A DNA stretch of 64,000 nt from Pseudophaeobacter sp965641885. GTDB taxonomy: Bacteria > Pseudomonadota > Alphaproteobacteria > Rhodobacterales > Rhodobacteraceae. Where the stretch lies: contig OZ282574.1 in assembly GCA_965641885.1 (NCBI GenBank), forward strand, positions 310,001-374,000. The letters run 5' to 3'. Below the pieces are notes generated by a model that was given only the letters and a program-made list of their open reading frames with translations, had not been told where the DNA came from and did no database searches. Shown here one piece after another: positions 1 to 8,825 of the stretch; within the stretch, counting starts at the first letter, position 1; the number at the start of each line of letters is the position of its first letter. The position numbers and the translations under genes were made by a program.

Positions 1-1117
1 GGCGGATCACCGCCATCTCGGCCGCCATCATGGCGTTGGGGGCCGCGGCGACCTCTTCCAGAGCTTTCAGCAACATTTGCCACATCCGGGTAAGCACCCG
101 CATTGGCAGGGCCTCCGCCATCAGTTGGCCGCGGGCGCGCTCATCCGGGCTGACGGTGGGGTCATCCGCCGCATCCGGGGTGATCTTCACCACCGAGACC
201 CAGTGGGTGATTTCAGCCAGATCGCGTAGCACTGCCAGCGGGTCAGCCCCTTCGGCATATTGAGAGCCAAGCTCGGTGAGGGCTGCCGCCGCATCGCCGC
301 GCAGGATCATATCTATCAGGTCAAGCACCCGCCCCCGGTCGGCCAGACCCAGCATGGCGCGCACCTGATCGGCGGTGGTTTCACCAGCGCCATGCGAGAT
401 GGCCTGATCCAGCAATGAGGTCGCGTCCCTGGCCGAGCCTTCGGCGGCGCGGGTGATCAGCGCCAGCGCGTCTTCGTTGATTTCGGCGCTCTCAGCTGCG
501 GCGATCTTGCGCATCAGGGCAATCATCACCTCCGGCTCAATCCGGCGCAGATCAAACCGCTGGCAGCGCGACAGCACCGTCACGGGCACTTTGCGGATCT
601 CGGTGGTGGCAAAGATGAATTTCACATGCTCCGGTGGCTCTTCCAGTGTTTTCAACAGCGCGTTGAATGCACTGGTCGAGAGCATATGCACCTCATCGAT
701 GATGTAGATCTTATAGCGGGCCGAGGCGGCGCGGTACTGGACCGAATCAATGATTTCGCGAATGTCGCCAACACCGGTGCGGCTGGCGGCATCCATCTCC
801 ATCACATCGACGTGGCGCCCTTCCATGATGGCGGTGCAATGTTCGCAAGCCCCGCAGGGCTCGGTTGTGGGCTGGCCAGTGCCATCGGGGCCGATACAGT
901 TCATGCCCTTGGCAATGATCCGCGCGGTGGTTGTCTTGCCGGTGCCGCGAATGCCGGTCATGATAAAAGCCTGGGCGATGCGATTGGTTTCAAACGCATT
1001 TCGCAGGGTTCTGACCATGGCGTCCTGGCCGACAAGATCGGTAAAGGTCTCGGGGCGGTACTTGCGCGCCAGAACCTGATACTGAGTTTGGCTGGTGTCG
1101 CTTGTGCTGTCGTTCAT
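1..1117 (-). CDS. dnaX: DNA polymerase III subunit gamma/tau (partial, 5' part)
   Basis: Clamp-loader ATPase that loads the beta clamp during replication. Reading leftwards from the ATG at 1117, the protein begins MNDSTSDTSQ and then shows the DnaX landmarks: ARKYRP, a Walker A in GIRGTGKTTT, the zinc-binding cysteines of PCGACEHC (a fourth Cys lies upstream in MNCIG), a DEVHMLS Walker B/box and the sensor-1 region with FATTE. About 372 codons are present and the C-terminal gamma/tau part lies off the left edge. It is divergent from the phosphatase gene at 1343. No frameshift signal can be judged because the 3' part is missing. The family assignment is very secure. Confidence 0.97.
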   Translation of the reverse strand, partial: MNDSTSDTSQTQYQVLARKYRPETFTDLVGQDAMVRTLRNAFETNRIAQAFIMTGIRGTGKTTTARIIAKGMNCIGPDGTGQPTTEPCGACEHCTAIMEGRHVDVMEMDAASRTGVGDIREIIDSVQYRAASARYKIYIIDEVHMLSTSAFNALLKTLEEPPEHVKFIFATTEIRKVPVTVLSRCQRFDLRRIEPEVMIALMRKIAAAESAEINEDALALITRAAEGSARDATSLLDQAISHGAGETTADQVRAMLGLADRGRVLDLIDMILRGDAAAALTELGSQYAEGADPLAVLRDLAEITHWVSVVKITPDAADDPTVSPDERARGQLMAEALPMRVLTRMWQMLLKALEEVAAAPNAMMAAEMAVIR

Positions 1118-1198
1118 GATGTCTCTTGCCGGATTCGGAAGGCGGGATCGCGCGTGGTGCAAGGTACGCGGGCAGACGGGCTTCGTCCACTGCTGTTG

Positions 1199-1246
1199 AC
1201 AGGCTGGTTGCCCGACTGGTTGACAGGCTGGTTGACAGGCCGGTTG
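1199..1246. repeat. 12-bp tandem repeat, four copies
   Basis: Four consecutive copies of ACAGGCTGGTTG (copies 1 and 3 identical, copy 4 with one change, copy 2 more diverged) lie between the divergent starts of dnaX and the phosphatase gene. No function can be read from it; it may sit in the 5' leader of one or both genes. It belongs to the same general class of short slippage-type repeats found elsewhere in the window. Confidence 0.85.
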
Positions 1247-1342
1247 ACCGAGGGGGCCTTCGCAGGCCAGTGTTTGATGCCTAATGGGTGCAGGCGTGCA
1301 AATTGGCGCGGCCCATAGCTGGGTATGCGCGGGAGGAGTAAC

Positions 1343-1861
1343 GTGGGTGATGATATCGACAGCAGTGATGTAAAGCCTCTGACGCTGCACGCCCTCTCTG
1401 TTTCAAACGGGATACTGGCGCTGTGTCCCCTGCCTGGCGCCGGTGGGGACTACGTCGGAGACATGGATCATCTGCACGACTGGCTTCCGGGACTGGTGAT
1501 TTCGATGACGTCTGAGGCAGAACATGTCGAGGCAGGTGCTGCGGGTCTGGGGCAGGATTTCCAGTCGATGGGGTGCCGGTGGCACCATTTGCCGCTGCCA
1601 GACTTTTCTGCGCCAACGCCAGACATGTTGGCACGATGGCCCGAGGTCAGCGGCCTCGCGCTGCAGGCTTTGCAGGGGGGAGGCCGCGTTCTGGTGCATT
1701 GTAAGGGGGGCTGCGGACGGTCTGGCATGGTGGTTTTACGGCTGATGATTGAGGCCGGCGAGGGGCGTGAAACCGCATTGCATCGCCTACGCGCCGTGCG
1801 TCCCTGCGCGGTGGAAACGCAGGCCCAGATGCAGTGGGCGCTGGCGGCCGCCACGCGCTAG
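1343..1861 (+). CDS. Dual-specificity/tyrosine protein phosphatase-like protein
   Basis: A small cysteine-dependent phosphatase of the DSP/PTP superfamily, about 172 aa. The P-loop signature HCKGGCGRS fits HCx5R(S/T), and an upstream Asp in LPLPDFSAP is placed like the general acid of these enzymes. I chose the GTG at 1343 because a strong Shine-Dalgarno (GGAGGAG, 1332-1338) lies just before it; an in-frame ATG at 1325 lies upstream of that site and has no comparable signal. There is no signal peptide, so it should be cytoplasmic. The substrate is unknown. It stands alone, divergent from dnaX. Confidence 0.8.
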   Translation: MGDDIDSSDVKPLTLHALSVSNGILALCPLPGAGGDYVGDMDHLHDWLPGLVISMTSEAEHVEAGAAGLGQDFQSMGCRWHHLPLPDFSAPTPDMLARWPEVSGLALQALQGGGRVLVHCKGGCGRSGMVVLRLMIEAGEGRETALHRLRAVRPCAVETQAQMQWALAAATR

Positions 1862-2414
1862 CTGCGCGCGGCCCATCTGCCCGCGTGACTTTGTTCAGCC
1901 CTCTGGGCCTGCGTTCCGGCAGAGCCGCGAATAGAGGGCTGCGAAGAGATTTGCCTTGCGGCCAGTTGTTGCCGCAAAACAATCTGCGGCGCCTGTCTTG
2001 GCGTTCACAGCACCGCGCAGGTGTCTTTAAAGGCTGACGGCTGACGGCTGATGCAGAGGCCGGGGACGGACCTCGCCAAACGCGCAGGGGCGCTGCGTTC
2101 CCTTTTCATCCCGGACATAAAGCTGATGCCGCGAGAACCATCGTCACAAGGGCTACCGTCGCCGACATTGAGTCGTCAATCCTGTTTCGCCACCTGTTTT
2201 GTTATCTGTTTTGTTATCTGTTTTGCCGCCAGTTTTGCCGCCAGTTTTGCCGCCAGTTTTGCCGCCAGTTTTGCCGCCAGTTTTGCCAATGGGTAAGCTG
2301 ATCTTCGCTGTTGTGGATGGCCGCGTGGGGCAGGGGGGCTGTACAGACAAGCCCCGGGCAGGACGTGGCCATGGGGGGGCTGGGAATAATGGGGCAGTTT
2401 GGGAACAGCTGCTC
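1862..2414. other. Non-coding stretch with a long 12-bp repeat
   Basis: Between the phosphatase stop and the convergent SRPBCC gene I see no convincing gene. A GGCTGAC heptamer is repeated three times near 2031-2051, and a nine-unit 12-bp array occupies 2185-2292. The ORFs crossing the array on either strand are low-complexity by-products of the repeat. Confidence 0.7.
2185..2292. repeat. 12-bp tandem array, nine units
   Basis: Nine 12-bp units in register: a diverged TTTCGCCACCTG, two of TTTTGTTATCTG, five perfect TTTTGCCGCCAG (2221-2280), and a final diverged unit. The two inner variants form homogeneous blocks, which suggests recent expansion by slippage. Units are directly adjacent without spacers, so this is not a CRISPR. 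It lies about 120 bp past the stop of the convergent gene at 2415. Confidence 0.95.
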
Positions 2415-2882
2415 TCAGGCGCTGCGGTTGAGACGCTCTTCGGTCAGGCTGGCAAACTCCGCCACCCGATGCTTAAAGCGGCGGTTGACCTTTGAACGCG
2501 CCAGTTTGAGCGATTGCAACAATAGCCGCCCCGAGAGGGTCTTTGCCTTGATCTTGACCGTCACCGAAATGCGCGTGCGCTGGGGGGACAGAGCCAGAAG
2601 CTCGATCTGACCGGACCCCTGCAGGGCGGCGCTGTCACCGTCGAGACCGATTTTTGTGGTTGGCTCATAAGAGGAAACCTGCAACCGCATTTCGCGCGGC
2701 TTGCCACGGAAATCGGTGCGTATATCCCAGGCCAGACCGATCTGCGGTGTGATATCGTCGCTCAGGCGTTGTACGTCGACGCCGCGCCGGATTGCCGAGC
2801 GCTCAAAGCTGGCAAAATCGGAGATCGCTTCAAACACCTCAGAGAGGGGTGCGTCTACGTCCTCTTTGCTAGATAATTCCAT
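2415..2882 (-). CDS. SRPBCC family protein
   Basis: A 155-aa single-domain protein of the START/SRPBCC (Bet v 1-like) fold. The opening MELSSKEDVDAPLSEVFEAISDF is the usual first strand and helix (x-V-x-A-P-x-x-x-V-F/W-x-x-I-x-D-F), and the predicted pattern is strands followed by a long C-terminal helix. There is no signal peptide. Such proteins bind hydrophobic ligands or polyketide/lipid moieties; nothing here fixes the ligand. It is transcribed in the same direction as nudC, 68 bp after it. Confidence 0.75.
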   Translation of the reverse strand: MELSSKEDVDAPLSEVFEAISDFASFERSAIRRGVDVQRLSDDITPQIGLAWDIRTDFRGKPREMRLQVSSYEPTTKIGLDGDSAALQGSGQIELLALSPQRTRISVTVKIKAKTLSGRLLLQSLKLARSKVNRRFKHRVAEFASLTEERLNRSA

Positions 2883-2950
2883 GATATACCCCCTGCCTTT
2901 TGGTCAGCTCTTAGTACTGATTATTGCGTCTCAGAGATAGGCTAATCTTC

Positions 2951-3937
2951 TTAATCCAAAGTGTCCGCAAGCCAGTTCTCAAGGAGAAAATGTGCAATCG
3001 CGCCCTTTCTTGCGGGTTTCAGGACCGGGTGCTCGCCTGCAAAGACAGTCATCATATCCTGACGGCTGACCCAGATTGCATCTTCGATTTCTTTTGGGTC
3101 AATCGTGATGTCCCGGCTGGTGGCGCGACCGCTGCAGCCAAACATCAGCGACATTGGAAAGGGCCAGGGCTGGCTGGAGAGATAGCCGACCTCGGAAACT
3201 GCAACGCCGGTCTCTTCAAACACCTCGCGCCGCACGGCGGCCTCAAGGGTTTCGCCGGGTTCGACAAATCCGGCCAGCAGCGAATACATGCCCGCGGGCC
3301 AGCCGGGTGAGCGCCCCATCAGCACATCGTCTCCATGGGTGATTAGCATGATGACAACCGGGTCGGTGCGGGGGAAATGCATCGCCTTGCAGGTGGGGCA
3401 TTTGCGTTGCCAGCCAGCCTGGCTAACCTCGCTTTTGCTGCCACAGCGGGCGCAGAACTTATGCGACTGATGCCAGGACAGCAGGGCCTTGGCCGTCGCG
3501 GCCAGTTCTGCCTCCAGCGGGGTGAGCCGTGCCATGATCCGGCGCAGCTCGGCAAAAACATTACCAGCGGGCAGGTCGGGGTGTTGCTGTTCGCTGAGAT
3601 CGGCAAAGCTGGCCAGGGCCATCTCATCCAGCGCATCTGGCTGCCAGTTTCCCAGATCACAGGCAAAGAGTTCTGCACCATCCGGCCCAGCACCAAGGTA
3701 GAGCGCGGTGGCGCGATGCGCGACAGCCAGCGGGTGCTCGGCTGTGATCCAGGCCAGCCCGTCCGGGCCGCGATCCGGGTCAGAGCGCTGGCTGAGCACC
3801 TTGCCACGCCAGGTCATCAGGATCCTGGTGCCGGGAGCACTCCAGGCAGAGCTGAGGGCCGCAGGGTCTTCACGCAGCTGCGCTTTGCGATCCAGTCCGC
3901 CACCACCGCCAAAGGTTACCTGTTCTGCACGTTTCAT
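2951..3937 (-). CDS. nudC: NAD(+) diphosphatase (NADH pyrophosphatase)
   Basis: Hydrolyses NAD(H) to NMN(H) and AMP, and in E. coli also removes NAD caps from RNA. The 328-aa protein has an N-terminal NUDIX-like domain, a four-cysteine zinc ribbon (CARC...CPTC, about residues 167-188), and a Nudix box GFVEPGETLEAAVRREVFEE at about 221-240. It also has the family-specific SQPWPFPMS motif, which separates NudC from other Nudix enzymes. Length fits alphaproteobacterial NudC. The start ATG is at 3937. It is followed by the SRPBCC gene in the same direction. Confidence 0.95.
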   Translation of the reverse strand: MKRAEQVTFGGGGGLDRKAQLREDPAALSSAWSAPGTRILMTWRGKVLSQRSDPDRGPDGLAWITAEHPLAVAHRATALYLGAGPDGAELFACDLGNWQPDALDEMALASFADLSEQQHPDLPAGNVFAELRRIMARLTPLEAELAATAKALLSWHQSHKFCARCGSKSEVSQAGWQRKCPTCKAMHFPRTDPVVIMLITHGDDVLMGRSPGWPAGMYSLLAGFVEPGETLEAAVRREVFEETGVAVSEVGYLSSQPWPFPMSLMFGCSGRATSRDITIDPKEIEDAIWVSRQDMMTVFAGEHPVLKPARKGAIAHFLLENWLADTLD

Positions 3938-4283
3938 CCGCAGCTCCCTGCTGTATTTTGTGGCACCAAACTATGGATGCGGTCCCGGCTTGGCTTGCTG
4001 TGCACCGTGATGCCTCCTTGTGGCACAAAAGACCAGAGTTTCGCTGCGCGAAGGTGCACAACGCGGGGCATGAGCCGCGAGCATTGCTTCTTGTCCCGGC
4101 TGCCTTGACTTTAAACGGGCTGCACCTAGTTGGTCGGCAACGTGGTTAATTTTTCTTAAAGACAATGTAATTGTTGGCTTTGCAAATCCTTGAAACGCTG
4201 TTTCAAAGGAGAGGCAGCTCTCAGAAGGGGGGCGGGGGAGGCAAGAGATTGGAACAGGCAGTGACAGCTGCGATTTCAGCATT
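3938..4283. other. Divergent intergenic region nudC / cpdB-like
   Basis: 346 bp with no supported gene. It should hold both divergent promoters. A short direct repeat, TTGTGGCACMAAA, occurs twice about 60 bp apart (near 3957 and 4018). A TTGACT hexamer near 4107 could be a -35 element towards the right, but no good -10 is evident. Confidence 0.45.
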
Positions 4284-6164
4284 ATGACAGATACGGTATC
4301 TTCCGGGCGCGAGGGCCGTGCCCTGTTGCGCATTCTTGCGACAACAGATTTGCACAGCAACCTGCTCAGCCATGACTATTACGCGGACCGCGTTGATCCG
4401 GGCGTTGGTCTTTCGCGGCTGGCCAGCCTGATTGCCGAGGCCCGTCAGTCGGTCGAGGCGCTGGGAGGCGCAACCCTGCTGCTGGACAACGGCGATGCTT
4501 TGCAGGGATCTCCTATCGGTGAAGCCGCCCTGAATATGGATCGCACATTGGCCCCGGATGCGCTTGCCCCCGTCCACCCCCTGATGGCGGCGTTTGCAGC
4601 TCTCGACTATGATGCTTTGGGGCTGGGCAACCACGATTTTAATTTCGGTCTTCCGGTGCTTCAGGCTGTTTTGCAGGATGCACCCTGTGCGGTTGTCTGC
4701 TCAAACATGTATGCGATTGGCCCGGAGCGCGTGCTGCCCTTTGTCAAAACCACCATTGTTGAACGTGCGTTTGCGGCTCTGCCAGAGGCGCCGGTCCTGC
4801 GCGTTGGCATTCTTTCGGTTTTGCCACCGCAGACGATGATCTGGGACGCGCATCTGTTGCAAGGCAAAGTACAGGTGCAGGACATGGTAAAGGCGGCGGC
4901 CGCCAGTGCTGCCGAGCTGCGAGCTGCGGGCTGCGATTTGGTTGTGGCGCTGGCCCATACCGGGGTTGGCGGTGAACACGCGGTGCCTGAGATGGAGAAT
5001 GCTCTTTACCCCATTGTGGCAACGGCCGGGATTGATGCCGTGATTGGCGGGCACACCCATCTGGTGCTGCCCGATCCGGAACATGCCTTTGCCAAACCAG
5101 TGGTTATGCCGGGAGCGCATGGCTCTCATCTGGGTCAAATCGACATTCATTTGCGCCATGATGATGCGGGCTGGCGCATTGACACCTGGCGCGCCAGCGC
5201 CAAACCCATCGCGCGGCGGGATGCCTGGGGTAAGTTGACGCCTTTGGCGTCAGAAGACCCGGCCCTTTTGCAGGTTCTGGCCGAGGCACATGGCCAGACA
5301 CAGGCCCGTATGAAAGAGCCAGTGGGGCATAGCAGGCAAGCGCTGCACTCGTATTTCACCTTTTTTGGCGAGGACCACGGTCTGTCCCTGGTGGCCTGCG
5401 CGCAATTGGCGGCGGTGCGCCCGTTGCTGGAAGGCACCTCTGCGGGCGATCTGCCGCTGCTTTCTGCGGTATCACCGGGTAAATTCGGCGGCCGCTCCGG
5501 GCCAGAACACTATACTGACATTGCCGCAGGGGATCTGTGCATGCGCAATGTTGCGGATCTGCAGATTTTCCCCAATGCCCTTTGGGGCGTCACGGTCAAT
5601 GGGGCGCAGTTGCGCGACTGGCTGGAGATGTCGGCGGGGATGTTCAACCAGATCAGGCCGGGCTCGCGTAATGTTGAGTTGGTCAACCAGGACCGGGCCG
5701 GCCATAATTTTGATGTGCTTTTTGGCGTGGAATACGAAATCGATCTGTCGCAACCGTCGCGGTTTTCGTCTTCGGGTCTGTTGATCAACCCCGAGGCGCA
5801 ACGGGTCAGGAACCTGCGGTGGAACGGGGCGGATGTCACCAGTCAGCAGAGTTTTGCGGTGGCGACAAACAGCTATCGGGTCAGCGGTGGCGGCAACTTC
5901 AAAATGGTACAGGAGGCCGCGCGGCTGCAGCTGCCCGCGATCAAGGTCCGGGACGCGATCTGCGACTACGTTGCGGGTCATGTGCCAAAAGACAGCCTGG
6001 AAGAAGCGTCCTTCCCCTGGCGTCTGGCCGGGCTGGAGGGGGCAAAGATCATCGCCTTTACCGGTCCGGTGGCGCGCAACTATCTTGAAGAGTTGCCCGC
6101 TGACATGGCCGAGGATCAGGGGATTACGCCAAGTGGCTTTTTGAAATTGCGCCTGTCTCTGTAG
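4284..6164 (+). CDS. 2',3'-cyclic-nucleotide 2'-phosphodiesterase/3'-nucleotidase family protein
   Basis: A 626-aa metallophosphoesterase of the 5'-nucleotidase/CpdB family. The N-terminal calcineurin-like domain shows ATTDLHSN, DNGD, GNHDFNFG and, further on, GGHTHLVLPD, which supply the di-metal ligands. The C-terminal 5_nucleotid_C domain contains the NALWGV and GGNFKM regions used for nucleotide stacking. In well-studied members the enzyme is periplasmic. This protein has no hydrophobic signal sequence at its start (MTDTVSSGREGRALLRILA), so it may be cytoplasmic, or the true start may be misjudged. No clear Shine-Dalgarno precedes the ATG. The gene's last codons are part of a 17-bp duplication. 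Confidence 0.85.
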   Translation: MTDTVSSGREGRALLRILATTDLHSNLLSHDYYADRVDPGVGLSRLASLIAEARQSVEALGGATLLLDNGDALQGSPIGEAALNMDRTLAPDALAPVHPLMAAFAALDYDALGLGNHDFNFGLPVLQAVLQDAPCAVVCSNMYAIGPERVLPFVKTTIVERAFAALPEAPVLRVGILSVLPPQTMIWDAHLLQGKVQVQDMVKAAAASAAELRAAGCDLVVALAHTGVGGEHAVPEMENALYPIVATAGIDAVIGGHTHLVLPDPEHAFAKPVVMPGAHGSHLGQIDIHLRHDDAGWRIDTWRASAKPIARRDAWGKLTPLASEDPALLQVLAEAHGQTQARMKEPVGHSRQALHSYFTFFGEDHGLSLVACAQLAAVRPLLEGTSAGDLPLLSAVSPGKFGGRSGPEHYTDIAAGDLCMRNVADLQIFPNALWGVTVNGAQLRDWLEMSAGMFNQIRPGSRNVELVNQDRAGHNFDVLFGVEYEIDLSQPSRFSSSGLLINPEAQRVRNLRWNGADVTSQQSFAVATNSYRVSGGGNFKMVQEAARLQLPAIKVRDAICDYVAGHVPKDSLEEASFPWRLAGLEGAKIIAFTGPVARNYLEELPADMAEDQGITPSGFLKLRLSL

Positions 6165-6186
6165 TTTACCTGTCTCTGTATTTTAC
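6153..6186 (+). repeat. 17-bp tandem duplication spanning the cpdB-like stop codon
   Basis: Two adjacent 17-bp copies, 16/17 identical. The first begins at the last three sense codons (Leu-Ser-Leu) and includes the TAG stop; in the second copy TAG has become TAT. Confidence 0.9.
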
Positions 6187-6337
6187 CTTGCGCAGCAATA
6201 TACCTGACCCTGTGCTATCAGTGTCTTTACGCGCTGTTTTCAGGGCTTTTGAGGGCTTGCCTGTCAGGGACGGTTTTACAATGGGCACAGCTGCAATGCC
6301 CTTGTCATTGCGCCATTCTCTGCCTATATCTCGAATC

Positions 6338-6431
6338 GAGAGGTTGGCGCGGGCAGGCGCCTCGCCAACCTGGTCAGATCCGGAAGGAAGCAGCCACAAC
6401 GAGCCCCGCTTGGGTCGATGTCCAACCTCTC
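6338..6431 (+). ncRNA. ffs: Signal recognition particle RNA, small bacterial (4.5S)
   Basis: RNA scaffold of the SRP that binds Ffh and directs membrane protein insertion. The conserved apical domain is unmistakable: GTCAGATCCGGAAGGAAGC followed by AGCC and the CGAGCCCC/TTGGGTCG region. The ends pair with each other (GAGAGGTTGG at 6338-6347 with CCAACCTCTC at 6422-6431), giving a hairpin of about 94 nt. The island remnant begins a little over 100 bp downstream, and small RNA genes are common integration targets. Confidence 0.95.
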
Positions 6432-6541
6432 ACCTTACCCCCTTACAGCCCTTTGAAAATGCACGAAACCTATATTTTTCATGGGTGTGCGCTACAAACG
6501 CTGCTACAAAAAGTGCTACAAATCGGGGCTTCGAGGTGGGT

Positions 6542-7495
6542 ATGTAATACGTCCAGCAGATACGCGGGAAATGGCGCGTCAGAATCAAGGTTCCCGACGA
6601 GTTGGTCCCGATCATTGGCAAGACCGATCTATCCGAAAATGATCTGCCGCCCGATCCCCGGTCGCGGGAACAACCTGCTCATGGGATATCAACCGCTTTC
6701 TCATGCAGATTGACGAGGCACGCGAACGCCTGGAAACGCACAGAAACGTGCCGGAGCTAGCGCTCTCAGCAGCGGCCAAGGCGCACTATGCGAACGTCCT
6801 CGCTGCCGATGACGCGAAGCGTGCAGCCATGCCCACGCGAGAGGCGATGGAGGCAGAGCAAGAGCAGATCCTTCAGAAATTCGAGGACGGTGAAGTCGGC
6901 AGCAACCAAGGTTTGTTCGCAATGATCAATGCGTCGACCGATTACGAACTGATGCTGGGCGCCCGTGACTTCTATAGAAAGAATCGCACCAGGCGCCTTG
7001 CAGCACTCCGGGCCAGCTTCGCCTCTGGTGAGACCCGATGGATTGAGCCTGCTGTTCGCCAATACATCGCTGACAGCACCTTGGATCTGGCCGCTGGTTC
7101 ACCCGACTGGCTCGACCTCGCCAATGCTTTGCAGCGCGCGGAAATTGAGGCCATGGAACACAGCTTGGAACGGGACCGGGGCGACTATTCTAGCCAACCT
7201 CGTGACCCGTTGCTCACCGCCCCGGACCCCGGACCGGAAGCGACTTCCGCGAAACTAGTGGTGTCCAATGGGATACCCCTGCCGGAAGTCCTGAGAGCGT
7301 TTCACAAGGAGCGAACCGCCGGCGGCAATACATTGGCACCGAAGACGATGGACGAGCACCGGAACGCCATCCGCATGTTCTCCGAGTTCATGGGGGCCGA
7401 GGTGGCGGTCTGCTCAATCACCAAGAAGAACGTCATTGACTACAAACAGGCTCTTCTGGAGACGCCGAACCGATACACGATGCGGCTTCCCTGGA
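6542..7495 (+). pseudogene. Tyrosine recombinase/phage-type integrase, broken
   Basis: Remnant of a site-specific integrase. An N-terminal piece (YVQQIRGKWRVRIKVPDELV then PIIGKTDLSEN) matches the DNA-binding start of such integrases. It is damaged in three ways: a stop codon directly after the presumed ATG at 6542, a one-base frameshift near 6687-6690 (between AHGI and NRFLMQIDEARERLE), and loss of the whole catalytic domain. The main open part starts at 6703 and contains a core-binding region (TMDEHRNAIRMFSEFMG...KNVIDYKQALLETP). The catalytic Arg/His/Tyr residues are absent because the sequence switches to IS110-type coding near 7490-7515. Confidence 0.8.
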
Positions 7496-7499
7496 CTGA

Positions 7500-7840
7500 C
7501 GCTGACACAGGCATCGAGAGATGAGCTGATTGATGCACGGACTGTCTTGTTGCAACACTATCGTGAGCTCGACCGACGCGTAAAGCGGGCGGCATCTCAA
7601 GATGAAGTTTGCATGCGCATGATGACGGTACCGGGTGTTGGCCCGATTGCAGCACTCACTTTCAAGGCCGCCGTCGATGATCCTGGCCGGTTCAGACGCT
7701 CGCGCACGGTCGCTGCGCATTTTGGGCTCACTCCGAGGCGTTTCCAGTCGGGTGAACATGACAATCCCGGCCGAATATCAAAGGCCGGGGACCGAGATGT
7801 TCGCGCAACTGAAGCCGAAAATGTCTGCTGCGCAATTTGA
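7500..7840 (+). mobile_element. IS110-family transposase fragment
   Basis: Reading in another frame from the end of the broken integrase, the translation gives RDELIDARTVLLQHYRELDRR and then MRMMTVPGVGPIAALTFKAA with FGLTPRRFQSGE and GRISKAGDRDVR. This is the C-terminal Transposase_20 region of IS110-type transposases. The N-terminal RuvC-like half is missing, and the C-terminus degenerates after GDRDVRAT. No complete IS ends are visible. Its left junction replaced the integrase catalytic domain. Confidence 0.85.
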
Positions 7841-7870
7841 AGCGCGCCGGAAAGCGGGGCTCTCCACTTT

Positions 7871-8269
7871 CTAATCCGACACATGCATGCAGCGGCGCAC
7901 TTCGAACGCCAAACCAGACTGCGAAGAGAAGCGTGACCCGGACAAACGATACCTCAACAATCAAAAGAAGGAAAACGAGCTTGACCCAGGCACCCAATTA
8001 GAGAAGCGGCCTGTGGAGAGCTGGTCCTTTGCGCCGCTTTCGCTACGAACGATGTGGGCTACCCCATTTCGAAGGGGGCGCTCGTTGCTCAATCAGCATG
8101 GTTGCCCCTTGTTTTTTCTGTTTGCGGATAATCCCAACATTTGCATCCGTGCTGGCTAAGGAGCGTATTGAGAGCAGCTATACAGATGGTTTGCCGAAAG
8201 AAACACAACCTGAGGGCGCGCTATGTTAGCTCAATTGCTGTATTTTGAATCAGGTTACTGTGAGGGAAT
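7871..8269. other. Island remnant without recognisable genes
   Basis: About 400 bp between the IS110 fragment and the hydrolase remnant. Open frames are short and show no family motif or Shine-Dalgarno. I see no terminal inverted repeats, tRNA gene or copy of the ffs 3' end. Probably decayed mobile DNA. Confidence 0.5.
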
Positions 8270-8825
8270 ATGTCCGCTTATGTTGTCTTTGTTCATGGCG
8301 TTGCAAGCCGCGAGGGCGACGCGTACCAGAGTGCCGTCGCCAAGCGCTTTCGCAAGCTGGTATTCGGCCAGCACGCGGCGGTCGAGAACCCTTACTGGGG
8401 CAAGTCCGGCGCAAATCCCGAGGGTGGGCGCTACAAGTGCCTGCCGAATTACGACGACCCGACCGCCGGTGGTGCCGCGCCTGCTCGACCTGGCACGCGA
8501 GGACTTTCCTGAAACCGTCGACCTGATCTTCGAAGGCGAGCTGGACCAGGCGCAAGAGGGCGATGCGGAGTTGCCTGACGATGCTGTGGAGCGCGCACAG
8601 ATGGCGGCGGCCTATGCGCTGGCGGTGCCGAACCCGCCATGGCTAAAGGCGGGTTTGTCAGATGAACAGTTCCTCAATGAACTCACCACCCGTGCAGCCG
8701 CCTATGCGCGGGCGCAGGCCGTTGCGGCTGCACCCGAACCGGAAGTCGAGGTCCTGGGGCCGGGCTCGTGGCTAGGGGACTTGCCTTGTCTTTACTCTGC
8801 TGTGCATGCGCTTGTGCCCCAGTGA
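8270..8825 (+). pseudogene. Alpha/beta-hydrolase-like protein, frameshifted and truncated
   Basis: The first frame from ATG 8270 reads MSAYVVFVHGVASREGD, a typical beta-strand and oxyanion HG motif, up to NYDDPTAGG. A frameshift near 8470-8480 moves the continuation (LLDLAREDFPETVDLIFEGELDQ) into another frame, which stops at 8825. The expected Ser nucleophile region is absent, so the 3' part has been lost, perhaps near 8760. Substrate unknown. It is part of the decayed island. Confidence 0.65.

Noticed and set aside
2185..2292. Possible CRISPR-like array
   Set aside because: Units are 12 bp, directly adjacent and without spacers; no cas genes in the window.
2153..2350. Minus-strand ORF with repeated Gly-Gly-Lys-Thr units
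   Set aside because: The repeats are just the translation of the 12-bp array; no start signal and no domain outside it.
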